Position numbers and translations under genes: made by a program
Part shown: piece by piece, positions 25,956-34,137 of the stretch
How positions within the stretch are numbered: the stretch's first letter is position 1
Layout of the letters: each line of letters begins with the position of its first letter
Assembly: GCF_003007715.1 (NCBI RefSeq)
Contig: NZ_PXNO01000028.1
Span: 1 to 64,000, forward strand
Reading direction: 5' to 3'
Length of the DNA stretch: 64,000 bases
Source: Marinobacter shengliensis
GTDB lineage: Bacteria > Pseudomonadota > Gammaproteobacteria > Pseudomonadales > Oleiphilaceae
Notes under the pieces: generated by a model
Database searches by the model: none
What the model saw: only the letters and a program-made list of their open reading frames with translations
Told to the model about the DNA's origin: nothing

Positions 25956-26735
25956 TCAATTTGCCGACCGGAACCAGCTCAGAGTGTCCTCCGTTACCGA
26001 CGATGGCCGGTATTCCGCACTCACCCAGCCCTGATAGCCCATTCGATCCAGCGCTGCGAAAACATTCGAAAAGTTAATCTCGCCGCTACCGGGCTCATGC
26101 CGGCCCGGATTATCGGCAAACTGGATGTGGCCAATCCACGGTAGCAGACACTCCATGGTACGAATCACATCGCCTTCCATAATCTGCATATGATAGACGT
26201 CATACTGCAACCGCACATTGTCGGCATCGAGTTCTTCAAGCAATGCCATCACCTTGCCCGTGGTGTCCAGCATGAACCCCGGCATATCCACCCGGCTGTT
26301 AATCGCCTCAAGGCACAGGGTCAGACCCGCGTCGGCAAAGCGATCAGCGGCATACTGCACGTTCGCCACCAGCGTCTCCCAGGCGATCTGCCCATCCAGA
26401 TCTGCCGGCTTCAACCCTGCCAGGCAGTTCAGCTGCCGGTTGCCCAGCACCCGCGCATAGGTAATACCCTGATCCACCCCGGCACGAAACTCCTCAACCC
26501 GGTCCGGCAAACAGGCAATGCCCCGCTCCCCGGCCTGCCAGTCTCCCGGCGGCAGGTTGAACAACACCTGGGTCAGGCCCTGCTCCCGTAGCTGCTCCGC
26601 CAGCTGCTCTGCCGGCCAGTCATAGGGAAACAGGTACTCCACCGCGGTGAACCCTGCGGCCCGCGCCCGGGCAAAGCGCTCCAGAAACGGAACCTCGGTA
26701 AACAACATCGACAGATTGGCAACAAACCGTGGCAT
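25956..26735 (-). CDS. hyi: Hydroxypyruvate isomerase (Hyi/OtnI family)
   Basis: 259 residues with the xylose-isomerase-like TIM-barrel fold. Signatures are FVANLSMLFTEVPFLERF, AAGFTAVEYLFPYDWP, CLEAINSRVDMPGFMLDTT (metal ligand Glu) and LQYDVYHMQIMEGD. Family members convert hydroxypyruvate and tartronate semialdehyde, or 2-oxo-tetronates. ATG 26735 has AGGAGC 5 bases upstream; the upstream in-frame ATG overlaps the previous gene. It follows a tartronate-semialdehyde-reductase-like gene by 10 bp, so the pair likely channels C3 acids to glycerate. No glyoxylate carboligase gene is seen. Confidence 0.88.
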   Translation of the reverse strand: MPRFVANLSMLFTEVPFLERFARARAAGFTAVEYLFPYDWPAEQLAEQLREQGLTQVLFNLPPGDWQAGERGIACLPDRVEEFRAGVDQGITYARVLGNRQLNCLAGLKPADLDGQIAWETLVANVQYAADRFADAGLTLCLEAINSRVDMPGFMLDTTGKVMALLEELDADNVRLQYDVYHMQIMEGDVIRTMECLLPWIGHIQFADNPGRHEPGSGEINFSNVFAALDRMGYQGWVSAEYRPSSVTEDTLSWFRSAN

Positions 26736-26745
26736 TGTCCGCTCC

Positions 26746-27678
26746 TTAGTTCTTTGAGTTTGAAGTGTCTTCCTTCGGGCCACGGCCCATCGACCCCAAC
26801 AGAGTGCCGTTCAGGTGCTCCAGCTCCAGTAACAGACCACTGTGGTCCACATCACTGTGGCCATTGGCCACCAGTGACAAATACTCGTTATGGGTCTGCT
26901 GCGCCAACGGCAATGTCAGCCCCTCGGCCCGGGCCTCGTCCAGAATCATCCGCATATCCTTCAACTGAATCCGCGCCGGCGCACCGGGTGCAAAATCCCG
27001 GTCAATCATCCGCTGCCCGTGCAGCTCCAGAATCCGACTACCGGCAAACCCACCCATCAGCGCCTCCCGCACCGCCGCCGGGTCTGCCCCACCCTTGGCC
27101 GCCAGCAACAACGCCTCAGAAACCGCACCAATGGTAATCCCAACAATCGCCTGATTCGCCAACTTCGCCAACTGCCCGGCCCCCACCGGACCGATGCGGG
27201 TGCACTTACCCAACACCTCAAACACCGGCCGGGCCCGCGCCACATCCGCCTCAGACCCACCGGCCATAATACTCAACCGGGCCTCAGCCGCACCGAGGGT
27301 ACCGCCCGACACCGGCGCATCCACAAACCCGGCACCCCGCTCCGCCGCCAACCCGGCCAACCGCCGCGCCAGCGACGGCTGCACCGAACTCATATCAATC
27401 ACCAGCGCCCCGGAATTCAACGCCGACAGAGCGCCCTGAGCCACCAGCACGTCCTCAACCACCGCGCCATTCTCCAGCATGGTGATCACAATATCGGCGC
27501 CGGTGACCGCCTCAGCCGGGCTCCCGGCAATCGTTGCCTCGCCGGCAAAAGGCTCACACTTGCTCGCAGTGCGGTTCCACAGGGTCATGGGGTAACCGGC
27601 CGTCAGCAAGTTACGGGTCATCGGTGCGCCCATCAGGCCGATGCCGAGGAAGGCGATGTGAGGAAGTCTGCTCGTCAT
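26746..27678 (-). CDS. 2-hydroxy-3-oxopropionate (tartronate semialdehyde) reductase-like
   Basis: 310 residues of the beta-hydroxyacid dehydrogenase family. The N-terminus has the NAD(P) motif FLGIGLMGAPMTRNLL, then the substrate-binding DAPVSGGTLGAAEARLSIM and the catalytic Lys in GAGQLAKLANQ. Members reduce tartronate semialdehyde to glycerate (GarR/GlxR) or oxidise 3-hydroxyisobutyrate (MmsB). Pairing with hyi favours the first activity. ATG 27678 is used because the reading frame upstream runs into hairpin element C, which is not coding. Confidence 0.87.
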   Translation of the reverse strand: MTSRLPHIAFLGIGLMGAPMTRNLLTAGYPMTLWNRTASKCEPFAGEATIAGSPAEAVTGADIVITMLENGAVVEDVLVAQGALSALNSGALVIDMSSVQPSLARRLAGLAAERGAGFVDAPVSGGTLGAAEARLSIMAGGSEADVARARPVFEVLGKCTRIGPVGAGQLAKLANQAIVGITIGAVSEALLLAAKGGADPAAVREALMGGFAGSRILELHGQRMIDRDFAPGAPARIQLKDMRMILDEARAEGLTLPLAQQTHNEYLSLVANGHSDVDHSGLLLELEHLNGTLLGSMGRGPKEDTSNSKN

Positions 27679-27705
27679 TTTTCTGGTCCCGCTCCAAAAG
27701 TAGTA

Positions 27706-27818
27706 GAAGCGGCTGGGTGGACCTTTCCAAAACTGTGCGGAGCCATGGATGGCGGAGCCCAAGCGTCACATGGATGTGCCGAAGGAGCGTGTTTTGGAAA
27801 GGTCCACCCAGTTGCTTC
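27706..27818 (-). repeat. Covarying-arm hairpin element C (rpoH-reductase gap)
   Basis: 27713-27733 pairs perfectly over 21 bp with 27791-27811. Two G-T positions later, pairing continues over 5 bp (27706-27710 with 27814-27818). Read on the minus strand the inside contains CACATCCATGTG (27767-27778) and the constant core (mini-hairpin 27742-27753). Orientation is opposite to elements A and B. It lies 28 bp upstream of the reductase start and 33 bp beyond the rpoH terminator. Confidence 0.85.
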
Positions 27819-27851
27819 TGCCCGGAAGTCTGGATTCTATAAGGTATACAA

Positions 27852-27887
27852 ACAAAAACGCCACCAACCGCGAACGGTGGTGGCGTT
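27852..27887 (-). terminator. Intrinsic terminator of rpoH
   Basis: On the minus strand, AACGCCACCA at 27887-27878 pairs perfectly over 10 bp with its complement at 27866-27857. The inner bases form a CCG/CGG extension with a TTCG loop, and a T-rich run (TTTTTGTTTG) follows. It lies 25 bp past the rpoH stop codon. Confidence 0.85.
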
Positions 27888-27911
27888 TCAAGCCAAGCCG
27901 GGTGGCGCCAA

Positions 27912-28772
27912 TCAAGCCGCTTCGATCATCTGCGCCTTGATCTTCTTCATGGCATTCTTCTCCAACTGCCGAATGCGCTCCGCCGACACACCATACTTGT
28001 CAGCCAACTCATGCAGCGTCGACTTACCATCCGTCAACCAGCGCTCACGCAGAATATCCTGACTGCGCTCATCCAGCGCCGACAACGCCTGCATCAACCG
28101 GCCATTGGAATCTTCAGACCAATCGGCGTTCTCCAGCTGCACCGCAGGATCACTGCGACGATCTTCCAGGTAGTAAGCAGGCGCCTGGTAGCTGCTGTCA
28201 TCGTCGTCATCCATCGGCCCTTCGAACGAAGTGTCGTGGGACGCCAGCCGGCCTTCCATCTCGCGCACCACCCGAGGCTCTACCCCCAGATCCTTCGCGA
28301 CCGCATTCAACTCATCGTGGTTCAGCCAAGCCAGCTTCTTCTTCTGACTGCGAAGGTTGAAGAACAGCTTACGCTGAGCCTTGGTAGTAGCGACCTTCAC
28401 AATACGCCAGTTGCGCAGAATGAACTCATGGATCTCGGCCTTTATCCAGTGCACCGCAAACGACACCAGACGCACGCCATACTCAGGATTGAAGCGCTTG
28501 ACGGCCTTCATCAGGCCCACGTTACCTTCCTGGATCAAATCCGCCTGAGCCAGGCCGTAGCCGGAATAGCTCCGGGCAATATGAATCACAAATCGCAGGT
28601 GCGACAGCACCAGCTGGCGGGCGGCTTCCACATCGCCATCATAGTGCAGACGCTCAGCAAGCTCCCGCTCCTCATCCACGGAAAGCACCGGAATGCGACT
28701 TGCCGCCTGAATATAAGACTCAAGATTGGCACCCGGAACCAGTCTGTCAGCCAGCTGTAAACTCGTACCCAT
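27912..28772 (-). CDS. rpoH: Heat-shock sigma factor RpoH (sigma-32)
   Basis: 286 residues, full length. Region 2 contains LRFVIHIARSYSGYGLAQADLIQEGNVGLMKAVKRFNPEYGVRL in outline, with the core-binding and -10-reading helices. The RpoH box QRKLFFNLRSQKK is present between regions 2 and 3. Region 4 ends in DKYGVSAERIRQLEKNAMKKIK. GGAGGT is 6 bases before ATG 28772. A good sigma-70-type promoter lies about 30-58 bp upstream, leaving a very short leader, unlike the long thermosensing leader of enteric rpoH. Confidence 0.97.
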   Translation of the reverse strand: MGTSLQLADRLVPGANLESYIQAASRIPVLSVDEERELAERLHYDGDVEAARQLVLSHLRFVIHIARSYSGYGLAQADLIQEGNVGLMKAVKRFNPEYGVRLVSFAVHWIKAEIHEFILRNWRIVKVATTKAQRKLFFNLRSQKKKLAWLNHDELNAVAKDLGVEPRVVREMEGRLASHDTSFEGPMDDDDDSSYQAPAYYLEDRRSDPAVQLENADWSEDSNGRLMQALSALDERSQDILRERWLTDGKSTLHELADKYGVSAERIRQLEKNAMKKIKAQMIEAA

Positions 28773-28801
28773 GCATTAACCTCCGAACCTGACAGCCATT
28801 A

Positions 28802-28830
28802 AATATAACAACTAAAACTTAGACCGCCAA
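28802..28830 (-). promoter_or_regulatory. Sigma-70 promoter of rpoH
   Basis: Read on the minus strand: TTGGCG (28830-28825), 17-base spacer, TATATT (28807-28802). The start point would fall near 28795, only about 20 bases before the ATG. The inverted repeat GAACT-N5-AGTTC lies directly upstream on the same strand (28845-28831). Confidence 0.6.
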
Positions 28831-28964
28831 GAACTTGATTAGTTCCCGAACTTTCCAGTAAAACGTTACAAAACAACAACCTGAAAAGTCCACCGTGGCT
28901 TTTCTGACCCTTAAGCTACGCCAGAACAAACTCTCTCTTCAATACGGTTTTCCCGATACCGGGA

Positions 28965-29972
28965 TCACCCGCCGGCAATATCACCCGGCTCAATGTCATC
29001 CAGATGGCGCTTTACCGCGAGCCAAGCGCCTAGCCAGCCTAGCAGCATTGCGATGATAATCAATGCCAATGCACCGTCAAAGCCCGGCCCCTGCAGCGAG
29101 AATTCGCTGCGGTAAAGGCCTGCCAGCCGCTCAATGGGCCCGTTCAGCCACCACAAAGAGAGCTGGATCAACAACCAGGCAACCACCCCACCTCCAAGGC
29201 CAAACCAGGCCCCGGTGTACAGAAACGGCCGGCGGACAAAGGCATCGGTGCCGCCCACCAGCTTGGCTACCAGAATTTCATCCCGCCGGTTTTCAATCGC
29301 CAGGCGTACGGTATTGCCAATCACCAGAATGACCGCCGAGCCAAGCAACAGCGCCAGGGCCCATACCGCCCGGGCCAGAATGTCGGTCATGGCATTGAGC
29401 CGCTGCAACCAGCCAAGATCCACCTGCACCTGCTCAATGCCATCCATTCCATCAACAAACCGCACCAGGGCCTGCACGCCATCAGCGGAGCGGGCGCTGT
29501 CCTGGGGGGTGATCAACAAGGTATGGGGCAGCGGATTGTCATCCAGAAAATCCAGGGCATCGTCCAGGCCGGACGATGCGCGAAACTCCTCCAGGGCCTG
29601 ATCCCGATCCACCAGCTGAACCGACAGGACCCGGCCATCGCCCCGGACCTCCTCCGCCAGTTCCCCGGCTTGCTCCAAAGAGACATCCATGGCCAGGTAG
29701 GCAGTGATCCTGGCACTGCTCTCCCAGCCGGCACTCACGCCCTGCAAACTGCCCAACAGCAGCAACAGTGCGACGGGCAAGGCGAGCGCCACGCCCATCA
29801 CGGTCCAGGTCATCATACTGGCCACCGGTGTTTGCCAAAGACGCCGGGCGGAATCCCGGGCCACCTTCCGGTGATGCTCCAGATAGCTACGGGCCTGGGC
29901 GTTCACCGGAGACTTCCCCCGATTGGCAGCCCCGCGCCGGTTATCCTGCTTGTGCCGGGGTTCAGTAGCCAC
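28965..29972 (-). CDS. ftsX: Cell-division ABC transporter membrane protein FtsX
   Basis: 335 residues from GTG 29972, which has GGGAGG 5 bases upstream and overlaps the ftsE stop by 11 bases; an ATG at 30002 in the same frame is possible but lacks a site. Four membrane segments are visible (about 55-80, 210-235, 258-280, 305-325), with a periplasmic domain between the first two. FtsEX activates septal cell-wall hydrolases through EnvC-like partners. The long basic N-terminal tail before the first membrane helix is typical of gammaproteobacterial FtsX. Confidence 0.93.
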   Translation of the reverse strand: MATEPRHKQDNRRGAANRGKSPVNAQARSYLEHHRKVARDSARRLWQTPVASMMTWTVMGVALALPVALLLLLGSLQGVSAGWESSARITAYLAMDVSLEQAGELAEEVRGDGRVLSVQLVDRDQALEEFRASSGLDDALDFLDDNPLPHTLLITPQDSARSADGVQALVRFVDGMDGIEQVQVDLGWLQRLNAMTDILARAVWALALLLGSAVILVIGNTVRLAIENRRDEILVAKLVGGTDAFVRRPFLYTGAWFGLGGGVVAWLLIQLSLWWLNGPIERLAGLYRSEFSLQGPGFDGALALIIIAMLLGWLGAWLAVKRHLDDIEPGDIAGG

Positions 29973-30654
29973 TGGCACCTCCCGCTGCCGGGGCATGCCC
30001 ACCGGCGATCAGCTGGCCATGATCCAGGGTCAGCTTTCGCCGTCCCATCTCATTGATCAGGGCAATGTCGTGGGTGGCAATCAGTACGGTCACGCCCACC
30101 TGGCTGAACTCGGTAAACAAATGCATGATATCTGCAGACAGCTCCGGATCCAGGTTACCGGTGGGCTCATCCGCCAACAACACGGGCGGTTTGTTAACCA
30201 CGGCCCTGGCAATGCCGACCCGCTGTTGCTCACCGCCGGATAACTGCAGCGGGTTCATTTTCTCCTTGTTCAGCAGCCCCACCTTATCCAACGCCGCCCG
30301 CACCCGACGGCCGATGTCATTGGGCGAGGCGCCCATCACCTCCAATGGCATCGCGACGTTATCGAATACAGTGCGATCAAACAGAAGCTGGTGATTCTGG
30401 AACACCACGCCGATATGCCGGCGGATGTAGGGGATCTGGCGCCGTGGCAAACTATTCAGGCGCTGGCCACCGACGATCAGCTCACCGGCCGTCGGCCGCT
30501 CCATGACCATGATCAGCTTTAGCAGGGTACTTTTGCCCGCGCCGGAGTGCCCGGTCAGAAACGCCAGCTCCCCCCGGTCCAGGTGAAAATTCACCTGGCG
30601 CAAAGCGGTGTGGTCGCTGTCATAGCGTTTGGTAACTTGGCGAAACTCGATCAT
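29962..30654 (-). CDS. ftsE: Cell-division ABC transporter ATPase FtsE
   Basis: 230 residues. Walker A is GHSGAGKST, the ABC signature is LSGGEQQR, and Walker B is VLLADEPTG, followed by the His-switch ATHDI. The FtsE-specific start IEFRQVTKRYDSD and the HIGVVFQNHQLL Q-loop fit. ATG 30654 gives the standard length. It lies 28 bp past ftsY, in the conserved ftsYEX order, followed further on by rpoH as in Escherichia coli. Confidence 0.96.
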   Translation of the reverse strand: MIEFRQVTKRYDSDHTALRQVNFHLDRGELAFLTGHSGAGKSTLLKLIMVMERPTAGELIVGGQRLNSLPRRQIPYIRRHIGVVFQNHQLLFDRTVFDNVAMPLEVMGASPNDIGRRVRAALDKVGLLNKEKMNPLQLSGGEQQRVGIARAVVNKPPVLLADEPTGNLDPELSADIMHLFTEFSQVGVTVLIATHDIALINEMGRRKLTLDHGQLIAGGHAPAAGGASGY

Positions 30655-30682
30655 TTCGGGCGCGGGCTCCGTAGCCGGTGCT

Positions 30683-31906
30683 TCAGTCGTCGAACAGGGC
30701 GTCGACAAAGGTTTCCGCATCAAAACTGCGCAGGTCTTCGGCCTGCTCGCCCACACCGATAAAGCGGATAGGCAGCTGCAGCTGGCGGGCAATGGCAAAT
30801 ACAATACCGCCTTTTGCGGTGCCGTCCAGTTTCGTCAAGGTAATACCGCTGACGCCCACCGCCTGCTGGAAGACCTGGGCCTGGCTCAAGGCATTCTGGC
30901 CGGTACCGGCGTCCAGCACCAGCATCACTTCGTGGGGCGCCGATTCATCCAGCTTTTTCATGACCCGGACAACCTTGGTCAATTCGTTCATCAGGTTGTC
31001 TTTGTTCTGCAGGCGACCGGCGGTGTCGGCAATCACCACATCGGTACCCCGGGCCTGGGCGGACTGGATAGCGTCAAAAATCACCGAAGCACTGTCGGCA
31101 CCGGTATGCTGGGCCACCACCGGCACGTTATTGCGCTCTCCCCACACCTGCAACTGCTCCACCGCCGCCGCACGGAAGGTATCACCGGCCGCGAGCATGA
31201 CGGATTTGCCCTCCGCCTGGAACTTCCGGGCGAGCTTGCCAATGGTGGTGGTCTTGCCGACGCCGTTCACGCCCACCATCAGTATGACGTAAGGCTTGTT
31301 GTCGGTGTGGATATCCAGCGGCTTGGTGACGTCCTTCAGCAGGCCATGCAGCTCTTCACGCAAGGCCTTACGCAGGGCCGCACCGTCCTTGAGTTGGTTG
31401 CGCTCAAGTTTGTCAGTGAGCGACTCAATGATCTCGGAAGTGGCGGTAACGCCCACATCGGCCATCAACAGGGTGGTTTCGATTTCCTCCAGCAAGTCTT
31501 CATCGATCTTCTTGCCCACCGAGAACAGGTCTGCCAGGCCGCCGGTCAGGCTGGCGCGGGTTTTACCGAGGCCCTTCCTGATTCGCTCAAAAACACTGAC
31601 CTGGGCTTCCGGCTCTGGAGCCGGTTCGGGCTCTGGGGTCAACTCGGCCGCCGGCACTTCCTTGGCCGGCTCTGCCTCCGCAGCGGCTGCCTCGGGTTGC
31701 GCCTCGGCCACCGGCGCTTCTTGCGCGGCTTCCGGTTCTTCCCGGGCTGGTTCTGGTTCCGCTGGAGCCGGGCCCCGAGCTACCTCAGGTTTACTCTGAA
31801 CCACCGCTTTCGGCCGGGGGGCACGCTTACGGTTACCGGCGATATCCAGTACAAAGAACAGAACTAGAAGGGCCAACAGGCCGATTGAAATCCACTCTGC
31901 CGTCAT
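30683..31906 (-). CDS. ftsY: Signal-recognition-particle receptor FtsY
   Basis: 407 residues. An N-terminal membrane segment (ISIGLLALLVLFFVLDI) precedes an acidic Glu/Ala/Pro-rich A domain (about 25-110). The NG GTPase domain follows, with GVNGVGKTTTIGKLA (G1), DTAGR (G3) and TKLDG (G4). It receives ribosome-SRP complexes at the inner membrane. The start at 31906 is chosen because the stretch upstream is unlike FtsY. First gene of the ftsYEX operon, divergent from rsmD. Confidence 0.96.
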   Translation of the reverse strand: MTAEWISIGLLALLVLFFVLDIAGNRKRAPRPKAVVQSKPEVARGPAPAEPEPAREEPEAAQEAPVAEAQPEAAAAEAEPAKEVPAAELTPEPEPAPEPEAQVSVFERIRKGLGKTRASLTGGLADLFSVGKKIDEDLLEEIETTLLMADVGVTATSEIIESLTDKLERNQLKDGAALRKALREELHGLLKDVTKPLDIHTDNKPYVILMVGVNGVGKTTTIGKLARKFQAEGKSVMLAAGDTFRAAAVEQLQVWGERNNVPVVAQHTGADSASVIFDAIQSAQARGTDVVIADTAGRLQNKDNLMNELTKVVRVMKKLDESAPHEVMLVLDAGTGQNALSQAQVFQQAVGVSGITLTKLDGTAKGGIVFAIARQLQLPIRFIGVGEQAEDLRSFDAETFVDALFDD

Positions 31907-32065
31907 AGTCTTACCATCAGTCTGAAAGGGGCGGGCGAAAATAAAGCGCACATTCTAACAGACCTGCAGGCCTAAGTGAGGGGCTGGCCCATTATCCCCT
32001 GCCGGCTGCTTTCCGGTAACATAATCGCCCACAATTCAACCTGTTCAGAACTCCGGAGCACAACC

Positions 32066-32698
32066 ATGGCCAGACGCAAACCGGCAAACCGCAAAACCGG
32101 CCCGACGCCTGCGGCGCGCGCGCTCTCCAGCGGTACCGGGTCGCTGCGTATTATCGGCGGCGACTGGCGCAGCCGAAAGCTGAGATTTCCGGATGCCGGC
32201 GGTGTTCGCCCCAGCCCTGCACGTACCCGCGAAACCCTGTTTAACTGGCTCAACTTCCAGATTGCCGGCAGCGATTGTCTGGACCTGTTTGCCGGCTCCG
32301 GAGCCCTGGGCCTGGAGGCGCTTTCCCGAGGTGCCGCCAGCACCACGCTGGTCGACCATACCCCGGCACTGGCCAGCGCCCTGCGAGACAATCTCCGGTT
32401 ATTGAAGTCTGACAAGGGTGTGGTGGTGTGTCAGGGCGCAGAAAGTTTTCTGGCCAACCGGCAGCGTCCACCCTTCGACATCGTGTTCATGGACCCACCG
32501 TTCCGACAGGACTGGCTGGAACGATTATTTCCGCTACTGGAATCCGGCCAATGGATCAAACCGGGTGGCTGGGTGTACGTGGAGCATGAGAGCGAACGGG
32601 CAACACCGCCGGTGCCTGCGGGCTGGATGCTGCACAGGCAGAAGACCGCGGGCCAGGTAACCTACAGCCTGTACCGGGTTAACCCGGAAACGGATTAG
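32066..32698 (+). CDS. rsmD: 16S rRNA m2G966 methyltransferase RsmD
   Basis: 210 residues. The family start IIGGDWRSRKLRFPD is followed by VRPSPARTRETLFNWL, the SAM-binding DLFAGSGALGLEALSRGA, and the catalytic VFMDPPF. It methylates G966 in the 30S subunit. ATG 32066 has CGGAG 8 bases upstream; about 20 basic residues precede the core domain. It is divergent from ftsY, the conserved arrangement in gammaproteobacteria. Confidence 0.95.
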   Translation: MARRKPANRKTGPTPAARALSSGTGSLRIIGGDWRSRKLRFPDAGGVRPSPARTRETLFNWLNFQIAGSDCLDLFAGSGALGLEALSRGAASTTLVDHTPALASALRDNLRLLKSDKGVVVCQGAESFLANRQRPPFDIVFMDPPFRQDWLERLFPLLESGQWIKPGGWVYVEHESERATPPVPAGWMLHRQKTAGQVTYSLYRVNPETD

Positions 32699-32715
32699 TG
32701 CTGTCGCGATAAAAC

Positions 32716-32751
32716 AAAAAAGCCAGATGAGCGAACCCATCTGGCTTTTTT
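32716..32751. terminator. Bidirectional intrinsic terminator between rsmD and desaturase
   Basis: The stem AGCCAGATG/CATCTGGCT has an 8-base loop and is flanked by an A5 run on the left and a T-run on the right, so it works in both directions. It serves the convergent rsmD (+) and desaturase (-) genes. Confidence 0.9.
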
Positions 32752-32773
32752 GGTGCCTCAACGGCGGGGCGCG

Positions 32774-33952
32774 TCAGGCAACCGGACGCAGGGAGTAGGC
32801 CCGCAGGTGCGCCGCGAACTCTTCCAGGTAGCGAATGCCGCTGGCTTCCGCCTCTTTGCACCATTCCATCAGCGCCTGCAGTTTTTCCTGGGGTTTCAGC
32901 CCGCGCTGACGCCACAACCGTTGCAGTTCGTGGCTCTTCTCGTAGATTTGGCGCAGGATTTCGTGGCGCTCCAGTACCGTTTCCAGCTGTTCTTTGTCCT
33001 TGGGCTTGATCAGCGTAGCTTCTCGGGATAACAGCTGCTTCAGCTTCCGGTAGCGGGGACGAATTTCGTCGTCCATCAGTGAACGCTGCTGGCGCAAGAC
33101 CGGCTCCATGACCCGCTTGCGGTACTGACGCATGATGTCGAAACGGCTGTTGGTGATGGCCTGAACGGTTTCCACATCCATCTCCTGCTTGCCCGGAACG
33201 TAATGAGCAATCGGCCGGTAGCCCTTGGGCTTGGCAAGACCAAACAACTGGAACAGGCGAATATAGCCCCAGCCGATATCCACTTCGTACCAACGGCGGG
33301 ACAGCTTGGCGGAATTCGGATAGGTGTGATGGTTGTTGTGGAGTTCTTCGCCGCCGATCAGGATGCCCCAGGGCGAGATATTGCGGGCATTATCGGCACA
33401 TTCGAAATTGCGGTAACCCAGATAATGGCCAACGCCATTGACCACGCCTGCGGCCCATACCGGGATCCACATCATCTGTACCGCCCAGATCCAGATCCCG
33501 TGGACGCCAAACAGTGCCAGATTGAGTACCGCCATCAGCATGATGCCCAGCATCTTGTATCGGCTATAGACGTTGCGCTCGATCCAGTCCTCCGGGGTGC
33601 GCTGCCCATAGCGCTCGAGGGTTTCCGGGGTGGCCGCCTCGGCGTAAAGCTCTGCGCCTTCCAGCAGGACCTTGCGGATACCCAGGACCACCGGGCTATG
33701 GGGGTCTTCCTCGGTTTCACACTTGGCGTGGTGTTTGCGGTGGATCGCGGTCCACTCTTTGGTGTTCTGCGCAGTGGTCATCCACAGCCAGAAGCGAAAA
33801 AAGTGCTTGAGCACCGGATGCAGATCCAGGGCGTTATGGGCCGAGTGACGGTGCAGATAGAGCGTAACACTGACAATGGTGATATGGGTGAGCACCAGGG
33901 TGACCGCTATCAACTGCCATACCGAGAGGTCAAGGAGACCGTTAAACCACAT
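32774..33952 (-). CDS. Acyl-CoA/acyl-lipid delta-9 desaturase
   Basis: 392 residues. The three histidine boxes are HRHSAH, HRKHH and HNNHH, with membrane helices at about 10-30 and 135-180. The C-terminal 110 residues are a helical cytoplasmic tail rich in Lys/Arg. The family inserts a cis double bond in long acyl chains using O2 and an electron donor; the closest type is Pseudomonas DesB/DesC-like. A palindrome resembling the FabR operator lies about 92 bp upstream and overlaps a likely promoter, so membrane unsaturation control is likely. Confidence 0.93.
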   Translation of the reverse strand: MWFNGLLDLSVWQLIAVTLVLTHITIVSVTLYLHRHSAHNALDLHPVLKHFFRFWLWMTTAQNTKEWTAIHRKHHAKCETEEDPHSPVVLGIRKVLLEGAELYAEAATPETLERYGQRTPEDWIERNVYSRYKMLGIMLMAVLNLALFGVHGIWIWAVQMMWIPVWAAGVVNGVGHYLGYRNFECADNARNISPWGILIGGEELHNNHHTYPNSAKLSRRWYEVDIGWGYIRLFQLFGLAKPKGYRPIAHYVPGKQEMDVETVQAITNSRFDIMRQYRKRVMEPVLRQQRSLMDDEIRPRYRKLKQLLSREATLIKPKDKEQLETVLERHEILRQIYEKSHELQRLWRQRGLKPQEKLQALMEWCKEAEASGIRYLEEFAAHLRAYSLRPVA

Positions 33953-34043
33953 AAATTATCCTCAAGAATTCATCAACTTCGAAAGGCGATACTGCGGAGG
34001 GAGATTCGCAAACACTCGAAGGGAATATGCTTGACCAACTTTA

Positions 34044-34059
34044 GCGTACAGCTGTACGC
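34044..34059. promoter_or_regulatory. FabR/DesT-like operator upstream of the desaturase
   Basis: A perfect 16-bp palindrome GCGTACAGCTGTACGC. It fits GCGTACA-NN-TGTACGC, which is how I recall the FabR sites in front of Escherichia coli fabB. On the minus strand a TTGACG (34064-34059) abuts it and TAAAGT follows it, so the operator would sit between -35 and -10. Confidence 0.65.
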
Positions 34060-34137
34060 GTCAACAACACCGTTTGGTGGCTTTTTTGTTACTGTTTACA
34101 CTTATGGCCCCAGAATACGTTTGCCAGCGGAGGCTTC

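Noticed and set aside
27679..27762. N-terminal extension of the reductase into hairpin element C
   Set aside because: The extra 28 residues come from the repeat, have no likeness to the family, and the ATG at 27678 begins directly at the conserved domain.
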